From the NCBI RefSeq assembly GCF_000745185.1, contig NZ_JQNJ01000001.1, positions 4,360,697-4,424,696 of the forward strand: a stretch of DNA of 64,000 nucleotides. Reading direction: 5' to 3'. Below the pieces are notes generated by a model, which had not been told where the DNA came from, made no database searches, and saw only the letters and a program-made list of their open reading frames with translations. Positions 36,171 to 46,700 of this stretch are shown in pieces (position 1 is the stretch's first letter; each line of letters opens with the position of its first letter). The translations under genes and the position numbers were made by a program. The DNA comes from Muricauda sp. MAR_2010_75 (GTDB lineage: Bacteria; Bacteroidota; Bacteroidia; Flavobacteriales; Flavobacteriaceae).

Positions 36171-36800
36171 TTAATTGATTTCCTTTTGCACCTTACCACA
36201 GGTCAACATCTTACTTCCAAAAAATGGATTCTGGATTTCGCTGCTTGCGCTGAGCCACGTTCCTCCTTGGTTGTTGTTGTACATGGGGCAGAATTGTTGG
36301 TACAAGGTTTTGGAAGTCCCGGTTATGGCAATAAAATCGACCATATCCTTGCCCAGTCCCTCAAAGTGTTCCCGTTGGTGACCGATATCACTTTTGGCGA
36401 TATGCTCCCCATGTTCCTTGGCCACTTCAATGATATCGGACAGCTCCTTCTGTTGCTGTTCATCGTATCCGCTGATATCAAAGCTGCCCAAGGCACTGGC
36501 CAAGGCTTGGCCCGATTTGGCCGCTTCATCCTTATTGTCCGCCACCAGGGCATCCTTCAGTTGGAGGTAGCTATCGATCACGGATGTGCCCTGTGCATCG
36601 GACGAACCCATATCATGGTCCATGGTCCCGTGGTCCATTTCCCCCGCAGAGCTCTCATGGTGATGGCCCTCTTCCGTTCCCATCTCCATATGGGCTCCTT
36701 CCTTGTCATTTGTTTCCTTCTTACCGTCCTTACAGGAAATCACGGTAATGGTCAAAAGCGCAATGGCAATTGTACTTAATGTAACTGTTTTTCTTTTCAT
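36171..36800 (-). CDS. DUF3347 domain lipoprotein
   Basis: A 209-residue lipoprotein when started at 36800 (MKRKTVTLS), signal ending TVISC (Cys23); an upstream in-frame ATG at 36869 would bury the signal, so I rejected it. A His/Met/Asp-rich linker (EMGTEEGHHHESSAGEMDH) precedes the DUF3347 domain (about 75-209), which ends with QFCPMYNNNQG and SKMLTCG. The same domain forms the C-terminus of the CusB protein at 40722, with QFCPMADNNKG in the same place. Probable periplasmic copper binding. The nearest upstream gene, an amino-acid permease, is 131 bases away, so it may have its own promoter. Confidence 0.88.
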   Translation of the reverse strand: MKRKTVTLSTIAIALLTITVISCKDGKKETNDKEGAHMEMGTEEGHHHESSAGEMDHGTMDHDMGSSDAQGTSVIDSYLQLKDALVADNKDEAAKSGQALASALGSFDISGYDEQQQKELSDIIEVAKEHGEHIAKSDIGHQREHFEGLGKDMVDFIAITGTSKTLYQQFCPMYNNNQGGTWLSASSEIQNPFFGSKMLTCGKVQKEIN

Positions 36801-36931
36801 TGTAATTGATTTTAAGATTAATTCCTCATTTTGATTGCCCAGGGTCGGCATATTTGTATTATCCCCCATTATTGTTGCTATTTTAATTTTTTCATCTAAT
36901 TTTCCATTTCTCCCACGCAGGCACTCTACCC

Positions 36932-38239
36932 TTATTCTTCCTCGACCGTACGCTTTTTCCCCAAAAACAATCGTTCCCCGAAAAAAATAAGCACCATCAA
37001 TACCAGGGCAACAATGACCACCAAAAGATCACTACCGGCCTTTGACCAAATAAAGGCGCCCAACACCAGTACATCCAGCACAAGGGCCGTAATGAGGATA
37101 ATGGGATTTGCACCGATTTCCTTTCGTAGATTGTTTAGGACCCCCCAATGGATCCCGATATCCATGATCAAATAAAAGATGGCCCCCAATGCAGCGATCC
37201 GGCTCAGATCGAACAACATGGTGAGCCCTATGGCAATCACCACGGTATACACCAACATATGTTTCTGTATGTCCCCGGGAATCCCAAAATGTCGATGTGG
37301 TATCAATTCCTTTTCAGTGAGCATGGTGGTCATCCGGGAAACGGCAAAAATGCTGGCAACGACCCCGGAAACGGTGGATATGATCGCCAGACCAACGGTG
37401 AACCAGACCCCATATTTTCCAAAAGCGGGTCTGGATGCCTCGGCCAGCGAATAGTCCTTGGCCGCAATGATTTCCTGGATGGAAAGATTGGAAGAGACCG
37501 CAAATGCCACCATGAGATAGACCAGGGTACATATCACCAAAGAAATGACAATGGCCCGTCCCACGTTACGTTTGGGATCGACGATCTCATCCCCACTATT
37601 GGTAATGGTGGTAAAACCCTTATAGGCCAATATCGACAGTGCCAATGCCCCCAAATAATCCACCAGGGAATGCTCGGTCAAGGACTGGGAAGGAACGACC
37701 TGATCAAAGGTAAATCCAGCTGCCCAAAGGCCACCAATGGCAAAAACCGCTATCCCGCCGATTTTTAGTATGGCCATGACCAAGGACGATCCCCCGATAG
37801 CTTTGTTTCCCATCACATTGACAATAAAGGCTGTGATCAACAACAATACCCCAAGGATCGGGGGCCAGAATCCTTTCGACTCCACATCAAAAAGCTCCAA
37901 TACGTAGGTCCCGAACGTCCGGGCCACCAAACTCTCATTGATGACCATGGAAAGGGCCATCAGCAGTGCACCGGTAGCGGTCCAGGCCGTTTTACCGTAA
38001 ACCTTTTTGAGGTACATGCCAATGCCCCCGGCAGAGGGGTAGGTATTGGACATTTTGACATAGGTGTAGGAACTGAAACCTGAGATGACTGCCCCGATTA
38101 AAAAAGCAAAGGGAAACCATTGGCCGGAGAGTTCGGCAACCTGACCCAAGAGCGCAAAAATTCCCGCACCGATCATCACACCGGTTCCCAAAGCAATGGT
38201 ATTGGTCAGACTCAGGCTATTTTTTTTGTATTCTGCCAT
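36932..38239 (-). CDS. APC superfamily amino acid permease
   Basis: A 435-residue polytopic protein with about twelve transmembrane helices. The N-terminal GTGVMIGAGIFALLGQVAELSG motif (helix 1 unwound region) and the conserved KGFTTITNSGDEIVDPKRNVGRA loop place it in the APC amino acid transporter group. Its ATG follows the stop of the multicopper oxidase gene with no gap (TAAATG), so it is part of the cus operon. Why an amino acid permease lies there is not evident; a Cu-complexing amino acid (His, Cys) is possible. No sequence feature supports that. Confidence 0.9.
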   Translation of the reverse strand: MAEYKKNSLSLTNTIALGTGVMIGAGIFALLGQVAELSGQWFPFAFLIGAVISGFSSYTYVKMSNTYPSAGGIGMYLKKVYGKTAWTATGALLMALSMVINESLVARTFGTYVLELFDVESKGFWPPILGVLLLITAFIVNVMGNKAIGGSSLVMAILKIGGIAVFAIGGLWAAGFTFDQVVPSQSLTEHSLVDYLGALALSILAYKGFTTITNSGDEIVDPKRNVGRAIVISLVICTLVYLMVAFAVSSNLSIQEIIAAKDYSLAEASRPAFGKYGVWFTVGLAIISTVSGVVASIFAVSRMTTMLTEKELIPHRHFGIPGDIQKHMLVYTVVIAIGLTMLFDLSRIAALGAIFYLIMDIGIHWGVLNNLRKEIGANPIILITALVLDVLVLGAFIWSKAGSDLLVVIVALVLMVLIFFGERLFLGKKRTVEEE

Positions 38240-40699
38240 TTAAAAACGGGCTAGCAGGCCTCCGCCCCAACCATATCGGTTGTTGTAATTGGCCTGGATT
38301 GAAAAATTACGTGAAAGGATATAGGAGGCCCCTACCAGCCATTGGGTCTCACTTTCATAGGATGAATTCCCCAAATCGTTGACCCATCCAAAATCGGCCC
38401 GAAATTCATATTCCCCCTCGAGGAAAATCCTGGGAAAAAGCAATAGTTCCCTATCCAACCTTATTCTTGGACGCAGCTGGTGGTCCATACTCACATCCAT
38501 ATTAAAGCGGTATGGGGTAAAATACTTGACCCCTATCAGTCCCACTGTATTGAAACGGTCATAGGAATCAGGGATGGAGGTTTCCGTGTTTACCCCTGCA
38601 TAGACCCGTACCCAGTCATTGAGATACCTGTTATAATTGACTTCCACCTCGGCATTTTGGTCGTAGTCAAATTCTGCCCGTACCCCAAATTCATTCCTGA
38701 TATTACTTGAAACAAGGAAGAGTTCATTAAAATTGGAACCCAATCTGGCAGCACCCCAAGCATAATAATGGTCAGTTTCATCTACCAACTTTTGAACAGG
38801 AAAATCCTTCATCCTCAGATCCCTTGGGGTATCATAACTGAAAACCCTGGCCATGCCCCCCATCATGTGGTAGAGGATATGACAGTGGAAAAACCAATCC
38901 CCGTACTCTTCATTATAAAATTCGATGACCACTTTCTGCATGGGCGGCACATTGACCGTATGTTTCAAGGGTGACTTTTCACCATTCTCATTGATGACCC
39001 TGAAATAATGCCCATGGAGGTGCATCGGATGGTGCATCATGGTCAGGTTGTTGAGGGTGATCCGGGTTACTTCCCCACCTTTGATCTTGATCTTATCGGT
39101 TTCTGAAAGTGGCACACCGTTCATACTCCAGATATACCGTTGCATATTTCCCGTCAGGTTCAACAGAATGTCATTGACGGGCAGATCGGCATTATAGGTA
39201 GTACTTTCCTTTGCTTTTAAGAAGTCATAGTTGAAATACGTTTTACGGGTATCGTAATCAAAAGCTGAAGTGTCTTTCTGCATCATTGGCATAGTCTGAA
39301 CCATAGGGTTTTCCATCTTGTCCTTATGTCCGGTGGATTTCATTGACGTTGAATCCTTTTCCATTCCTGCCATATCCCCCATCTTTTTATCCATCTCCAT
39401 GTGCCTATGATCTTCATTCGCATTCATAGGCCTTTTATCATCCATCTTCGCAATGGGTTTATCCTTTTGACCGCTCATTTCGGTCTTATCCATCGACATC
39501 CCATTGTGCATACCCATATCCATGCTGCCATCCTTCATGTCCATCTGCATCCCATACTTTTGCATCAAATATTCGGGTGTATTTTTCTTCTTGTTGCCGG
39601 CCATTGCCGGAGCTCCCATTTTCATGTCCATTTGGGCCATTTGTTTCATCATCGCCACTTTGTCGGGCCTATCGATGGTCGTTGCGGGAAAAAGCGTTCC
39701 CTGCCCTAAATGCAACGAGGTATGCCCGGAGCCGTCCTGTGCCGTGGCCGTTACCTCCAAAGTGCCTTCAGGAACGGTCACGATGACATCATAGGTCTCG
39801 GCAATGCCAAAAAGAAAACGACTTTTGGAAACAGGCTCCACATCGACACCATCCCCGGAAACCACCATGGGGTTACCGCCACCGAAATCCATCCAATAAT
39901 AGGTGGAGGCAGAGGCATTGACGAACCGGAGCCGCACTTTTTCCCCTGGTTTGAAATCAGGGTATTCGGCCAATGTTTTCCCATTGGTCAAAAATGCGGG
40001 GTAGTAGATATCCGCAATATCCGCTCCTTCCATACGATCTCGCCAAAATTTGAGTTGTGCACCTAGTGCACCTTCCTTGATGACCCTGCTCAAGGGCACC
40101 GCGGTCCCTTTTTTGACCTGGTACCACTCGTTTCCCCGTTTAAGGTTTCGGAGCACGTTCATGGCCTTTTCGTTCGTCCAATCGGAGAGCACCACGACCA
40201 AATCCTTATCGTAGTCCAACGTCTTTTCCTTGGGATGGATCAGTATCGAGCCATACACCCCCTTTTGCTCTTGCAGCATGGTGTGGGAATGGTACCAATA
40301 GGTACCTGATTGGTTGATCGGAATCCGATATTGGAAAGTTGTGCCAGGTTCTATGGGCGGTGTGGTCAAATAGGGAACCCCGTCATAAAAATTGGGCAAG
40401 ATCAATCCATGCCAGTGTACGGAGGTTTCCACATCCATCTTATTGGTCACGTTGATCAGGGCGAAGTCACCCTCGTTGAATTCCAAGACCGGTCCCGGAA
40501 TACTCCCATTGATGGTCATTGCATCGGCAGTGACCCCACCGAGGGTCAATTTGTTCTGTTCCAGTACAAGATTGTATTCCCGAACGGGTCTACCTTCCTC
40601 TTTTCTGTCCTCACCATTTGTCCCCACTTGCCCAAAAACATGGGTCGTCAAGGCAGTTAGGACAAAAAACAAGATTTTAGATTTCAATATTTTCATCAT
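38240..40699 (-). CDS. multicopper oxidase (CopA-like) fused to a CopB-like outer membrane barrel
   Basis: An 819-residue exported protein (signal cut near HVFGQ). Cupredoxin copper ligands are all visible: HWHG at 95-98, HSH at 137-139, HPMHLHGH near 570, and HCHILYHMMGGM near 620 (T1/T2/T3 sites). A Met/His-rich insert of about 130 residues lies between (about 350-480, e.g. MDMKDGSMDMGMHNGMSM). From about 665 to the end, the sequence resembles the CopB family: RAEFDYDQNAEVEVNY, DVSMDHQLRPRIRLDREL, and a terminal aromatic ARF. PcoA/CopA and PcoB/CopB are normally separate genes, so this is a natural fusion. It should oxidise Cu(I) in the periplasm while anchored to the outer membrane. Confidence 0.85.
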   Translation of the reverse strand: MMKILKSKILFFVLTALTTHVFGQVGTNGEDRKEEGRPVREYNLVLEQNKLTLGGVTADAMTINGSIPGPVLEFNEGDFALINVTNKMDVETSVHWHGLILPNFYDGVPYLTTPPIEPGTTFQYRIPINQSGTYWYHSHTMLQEQKGVYGSILIHPKEKTLDYDKDLVVVLSDWTNEKAMNVLRNLKRGNEWYQVKKGTAVPLSRVIKEGALGAQLKFWRDRMEGADIADIYYPAFLTNGKTLAEYPDFKPGEKVRLRFVNASASTYYWMDFGGGNPMVVSGDGVDVEPVSKSRFLFGIAETYDVIVTVPEGTLEVTATAQDGSGHTSLHLGQGTLFPATTIDRPDKVAMMKQMAQMDMKMGAPAMAGNKKKNTPEYLMQKYGMQMDMKDGSMDMGMHNGMSMDKTEMSGQKDKPIAKMDDKRPMNANEDHRHMEMDKKMGDMAGMEKDSTSMKSTGHKDKMENPMVQTMPMMQKDTSAFDYDTRKTYFNYDFLKAKESTTYNADLPVNDILLNLTGNMQRYIWSMNGVPLSETDKIKIKGGEVTRITLNNLTMMHHPMHLHGHYFRVINENGEKSPLKHTVNVPPMQKVVIEFYNEEYGDWFFHCHILYHMMGGMARVFSYDTPRDLRMKDFPVQKLVDETDHYYAWGAARLGSNFNELFLVSSNIRNEFGVRAEFDYDQNAEVEVNYNRYLNDWVRVYAGVNTETSIPDSYDRFNTVGLIGVKYFTPYRFNMDVSMDHQLRPRIRLDRELLLFPRIFLEGEYEFRADFGWVNDLGNSSYESETQWLVGASYILSRNFSIQANYNNRYGWGGGLLARF

Positions 40700-40721
40700 T
40701 CATTCATTTACATTTGTTCAA

Positions 40722-42563
40722 TTACATTTCATCGGTGATTTCACCGCAGGTCAACATAGCCTCTCCGAAATAGGGATTTTTGATCTCTTTGGTCGTACTC
40801 AACCAATAGGCACCTTTGTTGTTATCGGCCATCGGGCAAAACTGTTCGTATATCTTTTGATCGACCCCAAAAAGCTTGACACCTTTGGATAGATGGGCGG
40901 ACAGATGTTTAAAATGATCGCGTTGGGCTTTGATATCCGATATCTTTGAAATGGAATTCGCCGAATTGGAGATTTCCTTCGATATCGTCATCCAATGGCC
41001 GTGCGCCTTTTTGTCCGTCAATTGTTTCATATCCACATGTTCCAAGGCCGACAACACTTTTTTTGCAGCGGCATTGGACTTGGCGGCATTATCATTGACA
41101 AGCGCATCCTTTAACTCCAAGTAGGCGCTCAACACCTGTTTTAATTGGTTTTTAAAAGTCGCTGTCGCCGTCATTCGCTGGTTCATATCAGAATGGTCTG
41201 TTTTGTTTTCCAAGCCGGGATCCCCCATATCCATTTCCGAATGATCGCTACCGCCTGTACCCTTGTCATCCCCCATCTTCATGCCTCCGTGGTTATGTCC
41301 CGTCATGGCGGGCCCACCTTCAGGATTCATCATGCTCGGTTTCCCGGCCAATTGGGCCGCCGCGTCGATACTAAAGGTCCCGTTTACCGCGATCTCATCC
41401 CCTTCTTGCAGCCCCTCCTTGACAATGAAACCATTTCCCAACGATGGTCCCAAGGTGACATCGCGCAACACAAAATTCACCCCATTGGATGTGGTATTCT
41501 TGATGTATACCACAGAACGTTCCCCGGTCCACATCACTGCCGACTTAGGAATGGTTATCGCTTCTGATGCAATGGGCTGTTTTGCTTTTACGGTTCCGGA
41601 AGCGAACATTTCCGGCTTTAACCTTAAACCGGTGTTCCCGATCTCGATTCTGGCCTTGGCAACCCTTGTCATGGGATTGATCACCGGGTCGATATAGGAA
41701 ATCCTGCCTTTGAAGTTTTCGCCCGGGAGCGAGGGTATGGTAAAGACCACTTCATCGCCTTTTCTTACCCAGGGCATGTCGGACTCATAAATATCGAACA
41801 GTACCCAAACGCTGTTCAGGTTGGCAATTTGATATAATGCCTTGCCCTTGTTGACATAGTCGCCAAGGTTTACCATTTTTTCGGTAACGTAGCCTGAAAC
41901 ATCGGCATGTATCGGCAATTCCTCCTTAACGGTCCCGGATTGAAGTATCTGTGCGATTTGGTTGTCGGAAAGCTTCCAGTTTTTTAATTTTTCCTTGGCG
42001 GCATTAAAAAACTGCGGTTGGGTGTCCGCCACCTTTCTTGCTTCAAAAAGTTCCTCTTGTGCAGTGACCAGATCAGGGGAATAAATATAGGCGATGATCT
42101 GCCCCTGCTTGATATACTCCCCTGTAAAATTCACCATTAGCCGTTCCACCCTGCCGGGAATATGGGAAGATTGGGAATAGATCGATCGTTCATCCGCTTC
42201 CACCTTGCCATTAAGATCGATCAATTTGACCGGGGCGGTCTTGCCCACGATTTCCGTAGTGACATTGGCAAGCTGCATGGCGGTTTTCGACATGCTAACG
42301 GCCATGGGGTCCAGTTCCGAACCGTTGTCATTTTCCAAAGGGATCAAGTCCATCCCACAAATGGGACAATCTCCCGGTTCCGTCTGTCTGATCTGGGGAT
42401 GCATGGAGCAGGTCCAAATGGTTTCTCCCGATACTTCCGAAGTATGTTGGTGTTCCTCTGTGGCATTGCCCTTGGAGCCCCCGAACAATAGCCATCCCAG
42501 CAAAAGTCCAAGAACCAAGGTGGACAAGGCTATTTTTACTATTTTTTGTGTTTCTGATTTCAT
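40722..42563 (-). CDS. cusB: CusB-type RND periplasmic adaptor with heavy-metal-binding and DUF3347 domains
   Basis: A 613-residue membrane-fusion protein. After an N-terminal membrane anchor (about 10-29) comes a heavy-metal-binding domain (TIWTCSMHPQIRQTEPGDCPICGMDLIP, about 49-78, with C52, C68 and C71), then the adaptor hairpin and barrel (about 100-410). A His/Met-rich linker (GHNHGGMKMGDDKG) follows, and a C-terminal DUF3347 domain (about 470-613) closes the chain. The motif stretch is written here in part only as a domain guide. It links CusA to CusC and probably delivers or senses Cu(I)/Ag(I). The gene overlaps neither neighbour (4 bases after cusC). Confidence 0.9.
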   Translation of the reverse strand: MKSETQKIVKIALSTLVLGLLLGWLLFGGSKGNATEEHQHTSEVSGETIWTCSMHPQIRQTEPGDCPICGMDLIPLENDNGSELDPMAVSMSKTAMQLANVTTEIVGKTAPVKLIDLNGKVEADERSIYSQSSHIPGRVERLMVNFTGEYIKQGQIIAYIYSPDLVTAQEELFEARKVADTQPQFFNAAKEKLKNWKLSDNQIAQILQSGTVKEELPIHADVSGYVTEKMVNLGDYVNKGKALYQIANLNSVWVLFDIYESDMPWVRKGDEVVFTIPSLPGENFKGRISYIDPVINPMTRVAKARIEIGNTGLRLKPEMFASGTVKAKQPIASEAITIPKSAVMWTGERSVVYIKNTTSNGVNFVLRDVTLGPSLGNGFIVKEGLQEGDEIAVNGTFSIDAAAQLAGKPSMMNPEGGPAMTGHNHGGMKMGDDKGTGGSDHSEMDMGDPGLENKTDHSDMNQRMTATATFKNQLKQVLSAYLELKDALVNDNAAKSNAAAKKVLSALEHVDMKQLTDKKAHGHWMTISKEISNSANSISKISDIKAQRDHFKHLSAHLSKGVKLFGVDQKIYEQFCPMADNNKGAYWLSTTKEIKNPYFGEAMLTCGEITDEM

Positions 42564-42567
42564 CTGA

Positions 42568-43791
42568 TTATTTTTTTGCCGTGATATAGTTAAACTTGGC
42601 CAACGCTATTTCATATTGCGTCAATGCGCTTATTTTCAATTTAGTATACTTCAACAATTGTTGCTGCATTCGCAACACCTCCTCGAAGTCCTTCCCGGAA
42701 TTCCCATAGGCTGTGAACAACAGATTGAGTGCTTGTTCCGATTCCATGATCTGTTCATCAAAGAGGGAAATCAGATCGGTCTGCTGCCTTATGTCAAAAA
42801 CGGCCATTTCATAATTGGTCTTCAATGTATTGGTGACTTCCTTTTTTTGCAGTGCATAACTTTCCTGCATCAATTGGGCCTCCTTTTCGGCTGCCCTGTA
42901 CTTACCCCTGAATAGGGGCAGGCTCAAGGTAACCATGGGCATCAATACATCCTTGCCGTTATCGGGAACCACCATGTCCGTTCGCTCATCGACCATTACA
43001 TAGTCCAGTCCGACCCCCACTTTTGGCAGGCCTTGTTTAAGGGCTGCCCTTTCGGATGCCGCTGCAGCCTTGACCTTTAATTCCAGGGAATTCAAGAGCG
43101 GATGGTCCACTACCAAGGAATCTTTGACATAATCAATGGGCAGTACATTGACCCCAAAGGTCTCAGGGATGTTTATTTGTTCATCTTCCTTACGGTCCAA
43201 TAGTTTATTGAAGGACGCCAAAAGGGGGATTTCCTTATGTTTAAGGATACCCAGATTCGTCCGGGCTTCCTTTAAAAGCACGTCCACCCTTAAGACATCG
43301 ACCAATGATCCCAGGCCATTTTTGAATTTCGTATTGGAAACCGTCCTGTAGGATTCCAGAATGGCGATGTTGTCCTCTTCGATCCGTACCCACTCCTTAA
43401 GTTCGTACAATGGAAAATAAGCTGCTGAAACCTCGTAATAAAGTTTGTTCCTGGCATCCAAAAAAGACTGGTACTTGGCCTCTGCCATAAGTGCAGCGGC
43501 ATCACCTTGGGCCTTTAAGGTTCCAAACCAAGGAAACATCTGGGTCAGTGAAAACCTTGCCTTTTGGGGCCCTACCCGGGTTTCGACCGGGGAGATGAAG
43601 TACCCAAAGGACAGGTTTGGATCTGGTAAAGCCTTCACCTGCGGTACTTTTTGTAACGCCGCCTCAAAATCTTTGTACTGTGAAAGCAACCCTGGATTGT
43701 TCTCAGCCGCTACCTTAAAGTAATCCTCCAAGGTCTGGCCGTTGGAAAGGATACTTGTCAAGACAAATATGATGGTCAATACATTTTTCAT
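42568..43791 (-). CDS. cusC: TolC family outer membrane efflux protein (CusC)
   Basis: A 407-residue protein with a signal peptide cut near LSNGQ. It has the two-repeat coiled-coil plan of TolC-like channels, e.g. YKDFEAALQKVPQVKALPDPNLSFG near the start and a second repeat starting YRAAEKEAQLMQESYALQKKEV. It forms the outer membrane duct of the Cus efflux complex with CusB and CusA. It starts 1 base after the cusA stop and ends 4 bases before the cusB start, so all three are one operon. Confidence 0.92.
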   Translation of the reverse strand: MKNVLTIIFVLTSILSNGQTLEDYFKVAAENNPGLLSQYKDFEAALQKVPQVKALPDPNLSFGYFISPVETRVGPQKARFSLTQMFPWFGTLKAQGDAAALMAEAKYQSFLDARNKLYYEVSAAYFPLYELKEWVRIEEDNIAILESYRTVSNTKFKNGLGSLVDVLRVDVLLKEARTNLGILKHKEIPLLASFNKLLDRKEDEQINIPETFGVNVLPIDYVKDSLVVDHPLLNSLELKVKAAAASERAALKQGLPKVGVGLDYVMVDERTDMVVPDNGKDVLMPMVTLSLPLFRGKYRAAEKEAQLMQESYALQKKEVTNTLKTNYEMAVFDIRQQTDLISLFDEQIMESEQALNLLFTAYGNSGKDFEEVLRMQQQLLKYTKLKISALTQYEIALAKFNYITAKK

Positions 43792-43792
43792 T

Positions 43793-46700
43793 TTACTGTA
43801 TTTTTTTCAATGCTTTGTTGCGATTTATAATGACTGTTTCCCTCCAATAGGCTTGGAGTACCGGGACCACGAACATGGTCATGATCTGAATGGCCATTCC
43901 CCCAAAAGTCGGGATGGCCATGGGAATCATAATGTCGGCCCCTTTTCCGGTAGAGGTCAGCACGGGCAAAAGGGCGATGATGGCCACGGCGGCCGTCATC
44001 ATGGCGGGACGGACCCTTTTTTTCCCTGCCTCCAAAACCGCCGCTCTTACATCCGGTACGGTTTGAGGGTTCTTTTCCTCGAAAACCTGGTGGATGTACG
44101 TACCCATGATGACACCATCATCGGTGGCAATACCGAAAAGTGCGATAAAACCAACCCAAACCGCAACGCTTAAATTGATCGTGTGCATTTGGAACAGATC
44201 CCGCATGTTGACCCCTGAAATGGCAAAATTCATGAACCAATCCTGACCATAGAGCCAGAGCATTATGAAACCTCCCGCAAAAGCAACAAAAACTCCGGAA
44301 AAATGGATGGAGGATGCGATGACCGTCTTGAACTGAAAAAACAGGAGCAAGAAAATCACGATCAAACTGATCGGTATGACAATGGACAGTCTTTTCACTG
44401 CCCTGATTTGGTTCTCATAACTCCCAGAAAACTTATAGCTTATTCCGGCGGGAACCGTTAATTCCCCTGCATCGATTTTTTTCTGGATGGCTTCCTGGGC
44501 ATCGTTCACCACATCGACTTCCGCAAAACCGTCCCGTTTATCAAAAAGCACATAGCCCACCAAAAAGGTGTTTTCGCTCTTGATGGCCTGAGGCCCGCGG
44601 ACATATTCAAAATCCACCACTTGGGATAAGGGAATTTGCGCCCCTACCGGTGTGGGAATCAAAATTTTCTTCAACGATTCCGGGTCGTCCCTCAATTCCC
44701 TCGGGTAGCGCACCCGCACGGGAAAACGTTCCCTACCTTCAACGGTGGAGGTGATTTTCATCCCACCGATCGCTGTTTCGATGCTTTGCTGCACATCTTC
44801 AATGTTCAAACCATATCGGGATATCCCGTCCCTGTTGATATTGAGGTGCAAATAAGGTTTGCCCACTATTCTATCGGCGAATACGGCTTCTGCCTTGACC
44901 GAGGGCACTTCCTTCAAGATACCTTCCAATTGCATCCCAAAATCCTCGATGGTCTTCAGATCGGGACCAAAAACCTTGATCCCCATGGGAGCGCGCATTC
45001 CGGTCTGCAACATCACCAACCGGGTTTCTATGGGCTGTAATTTGGGAGCAGAGGTTATGCCCGGGATCTTGGTGACCTTTACGATCTCATCCCAGATATC
45101 GTTGGGGGATTTGATATGAGGCCTCCAGTTTCGGAAAAACTCACCGTCCTCATCCACGATCAGGTCCTTCTCGGCAATCCCTAACTGCAAGGCCTCCTCA
45201 TTGGTCAAAGTGTCTTTATGCTGGGTAATGAACCTGTCCTTTCGATCTACTTTATAACGGACCCTATGTCCGTCTTCATTCACAATGAATTCAGGTTTAT
45301 AGTTGATGATGTTCTCATACATGGAAATGGGTGCAGGGTCCAGTGCGGATTCAACGCGACCGAGTTTACCGACAACCAAGTCCACTTCGGGTATGCTTCC
45401 CAAGAGCATATCCAACTGTCCAACCACCCTTTTGTTGTATTCCACCCCTGAATGCGGCATGGATGTCGGCATCAACAGGAACGAACCTTCATTGAGCGAT
45501 GGCATGAACTCGGATCCTATTCCCGGGAATCTCTTGGAAGCTGCCTGCCATCCCGAGGTCTGTCTGACACTTTTCCAACCTACCGATTCAAAGCCTTTGG
45601 CCACGATTCCAAAGGTGCTATCGAACCCCAGCCAAACCAATACCCCAAAAAACAGGGTCACGAATGGGATGAGCATGAACTTTCCTTTGTTTTCCAGACA
45701 CCACTTTAGGACCGGGGTATAGAAATGTACGATTCCCATCAAAGCGGCCAGGATAATGCCCACTAGGAACAACACAAAAAAGTAGTTGACCACAATACCG
45801 TTTTGGGGTCCCAAGGGCATCCATTCCTCGGTCAGGAAGAAGGAAGCGATAAAAACGGTCAGTCCCAAATTGATATAGTTGGGAAACGATTTATAGTGCT
45901 CCGGCCATTTGGGTTCCATCAAATTGTTCAACCCAATGAGTGAAATGACCAATGGCAACCACATCTGGGCATAAAATGCAAAAATAAGCCCGGTGGATAT
46001 CAATAGAATGGACCAAAACCGTCGCACCCGTTTCTTGTCATAATCCACCCCCATTACAAAATGGGCCAATGCCGGAAGCACAACGATTCCCAGCACAAAG
46101 GCGCTCAACAGGGCAAAGGTCTTGGTAAAGGCCAAGGGCCTAAATAGCTTCCCTTCTGCCGATTGCATGGCAAAGACAGGCACAAAGCTCACGACGGTGG
46201 TCGCCAATGCGGTCGTAATTGCCGAGGCCACTTCCACGGTGGCCTTATATATTACCTGAATGAGTTCCTTGCCCTTGGCACCATGGTTCTCGGGCATTTC
46301 CAAATGACGGATAATGTTCTCGACGAACACGATCCCCACGTCCACCATCACCCCTATGGCAATGGCTATCCCGGAAAGGGCCACCACATTGGCATCTACC
46401 CCGGCATATTGCATGACAATAAAGGTCATTAGGACCCCGACAGGCAATAGACTGGATATGATCACAGAGGCCCTCAGGTTGAGGACAAGTACCAGTACAA
46501 CGATGATGCTGATCAGTATTTCGTGGGACAGGGCATTTTCCAAAGTACCTATGGTCTCGTGGATGAGCTGTGTCCGGTCATAAAACGGGACCACGGTCAA
46601 TTGGCTTTCCACACCATTGGCCAATGTCTTTTTGGGCAAACCGGGTGCGATTTCCTTGATCTTGTCCTTCACATTATTGATGACCGCCAAAGGATTGGAA

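Noticed and set aside
35931..36779. Plus-strand open frame of 282 codons over the haem-binding and DUF3347 genes
   Set aside because: Antisense to two recognised genes in full frame; low-complexity and no family resemblance.
37148..37768. Plus-strand frame of 206 codons inside the APC permease
   Set aside because: Gly/His/Gln-rich shadow of a hydrophobic protein gene.
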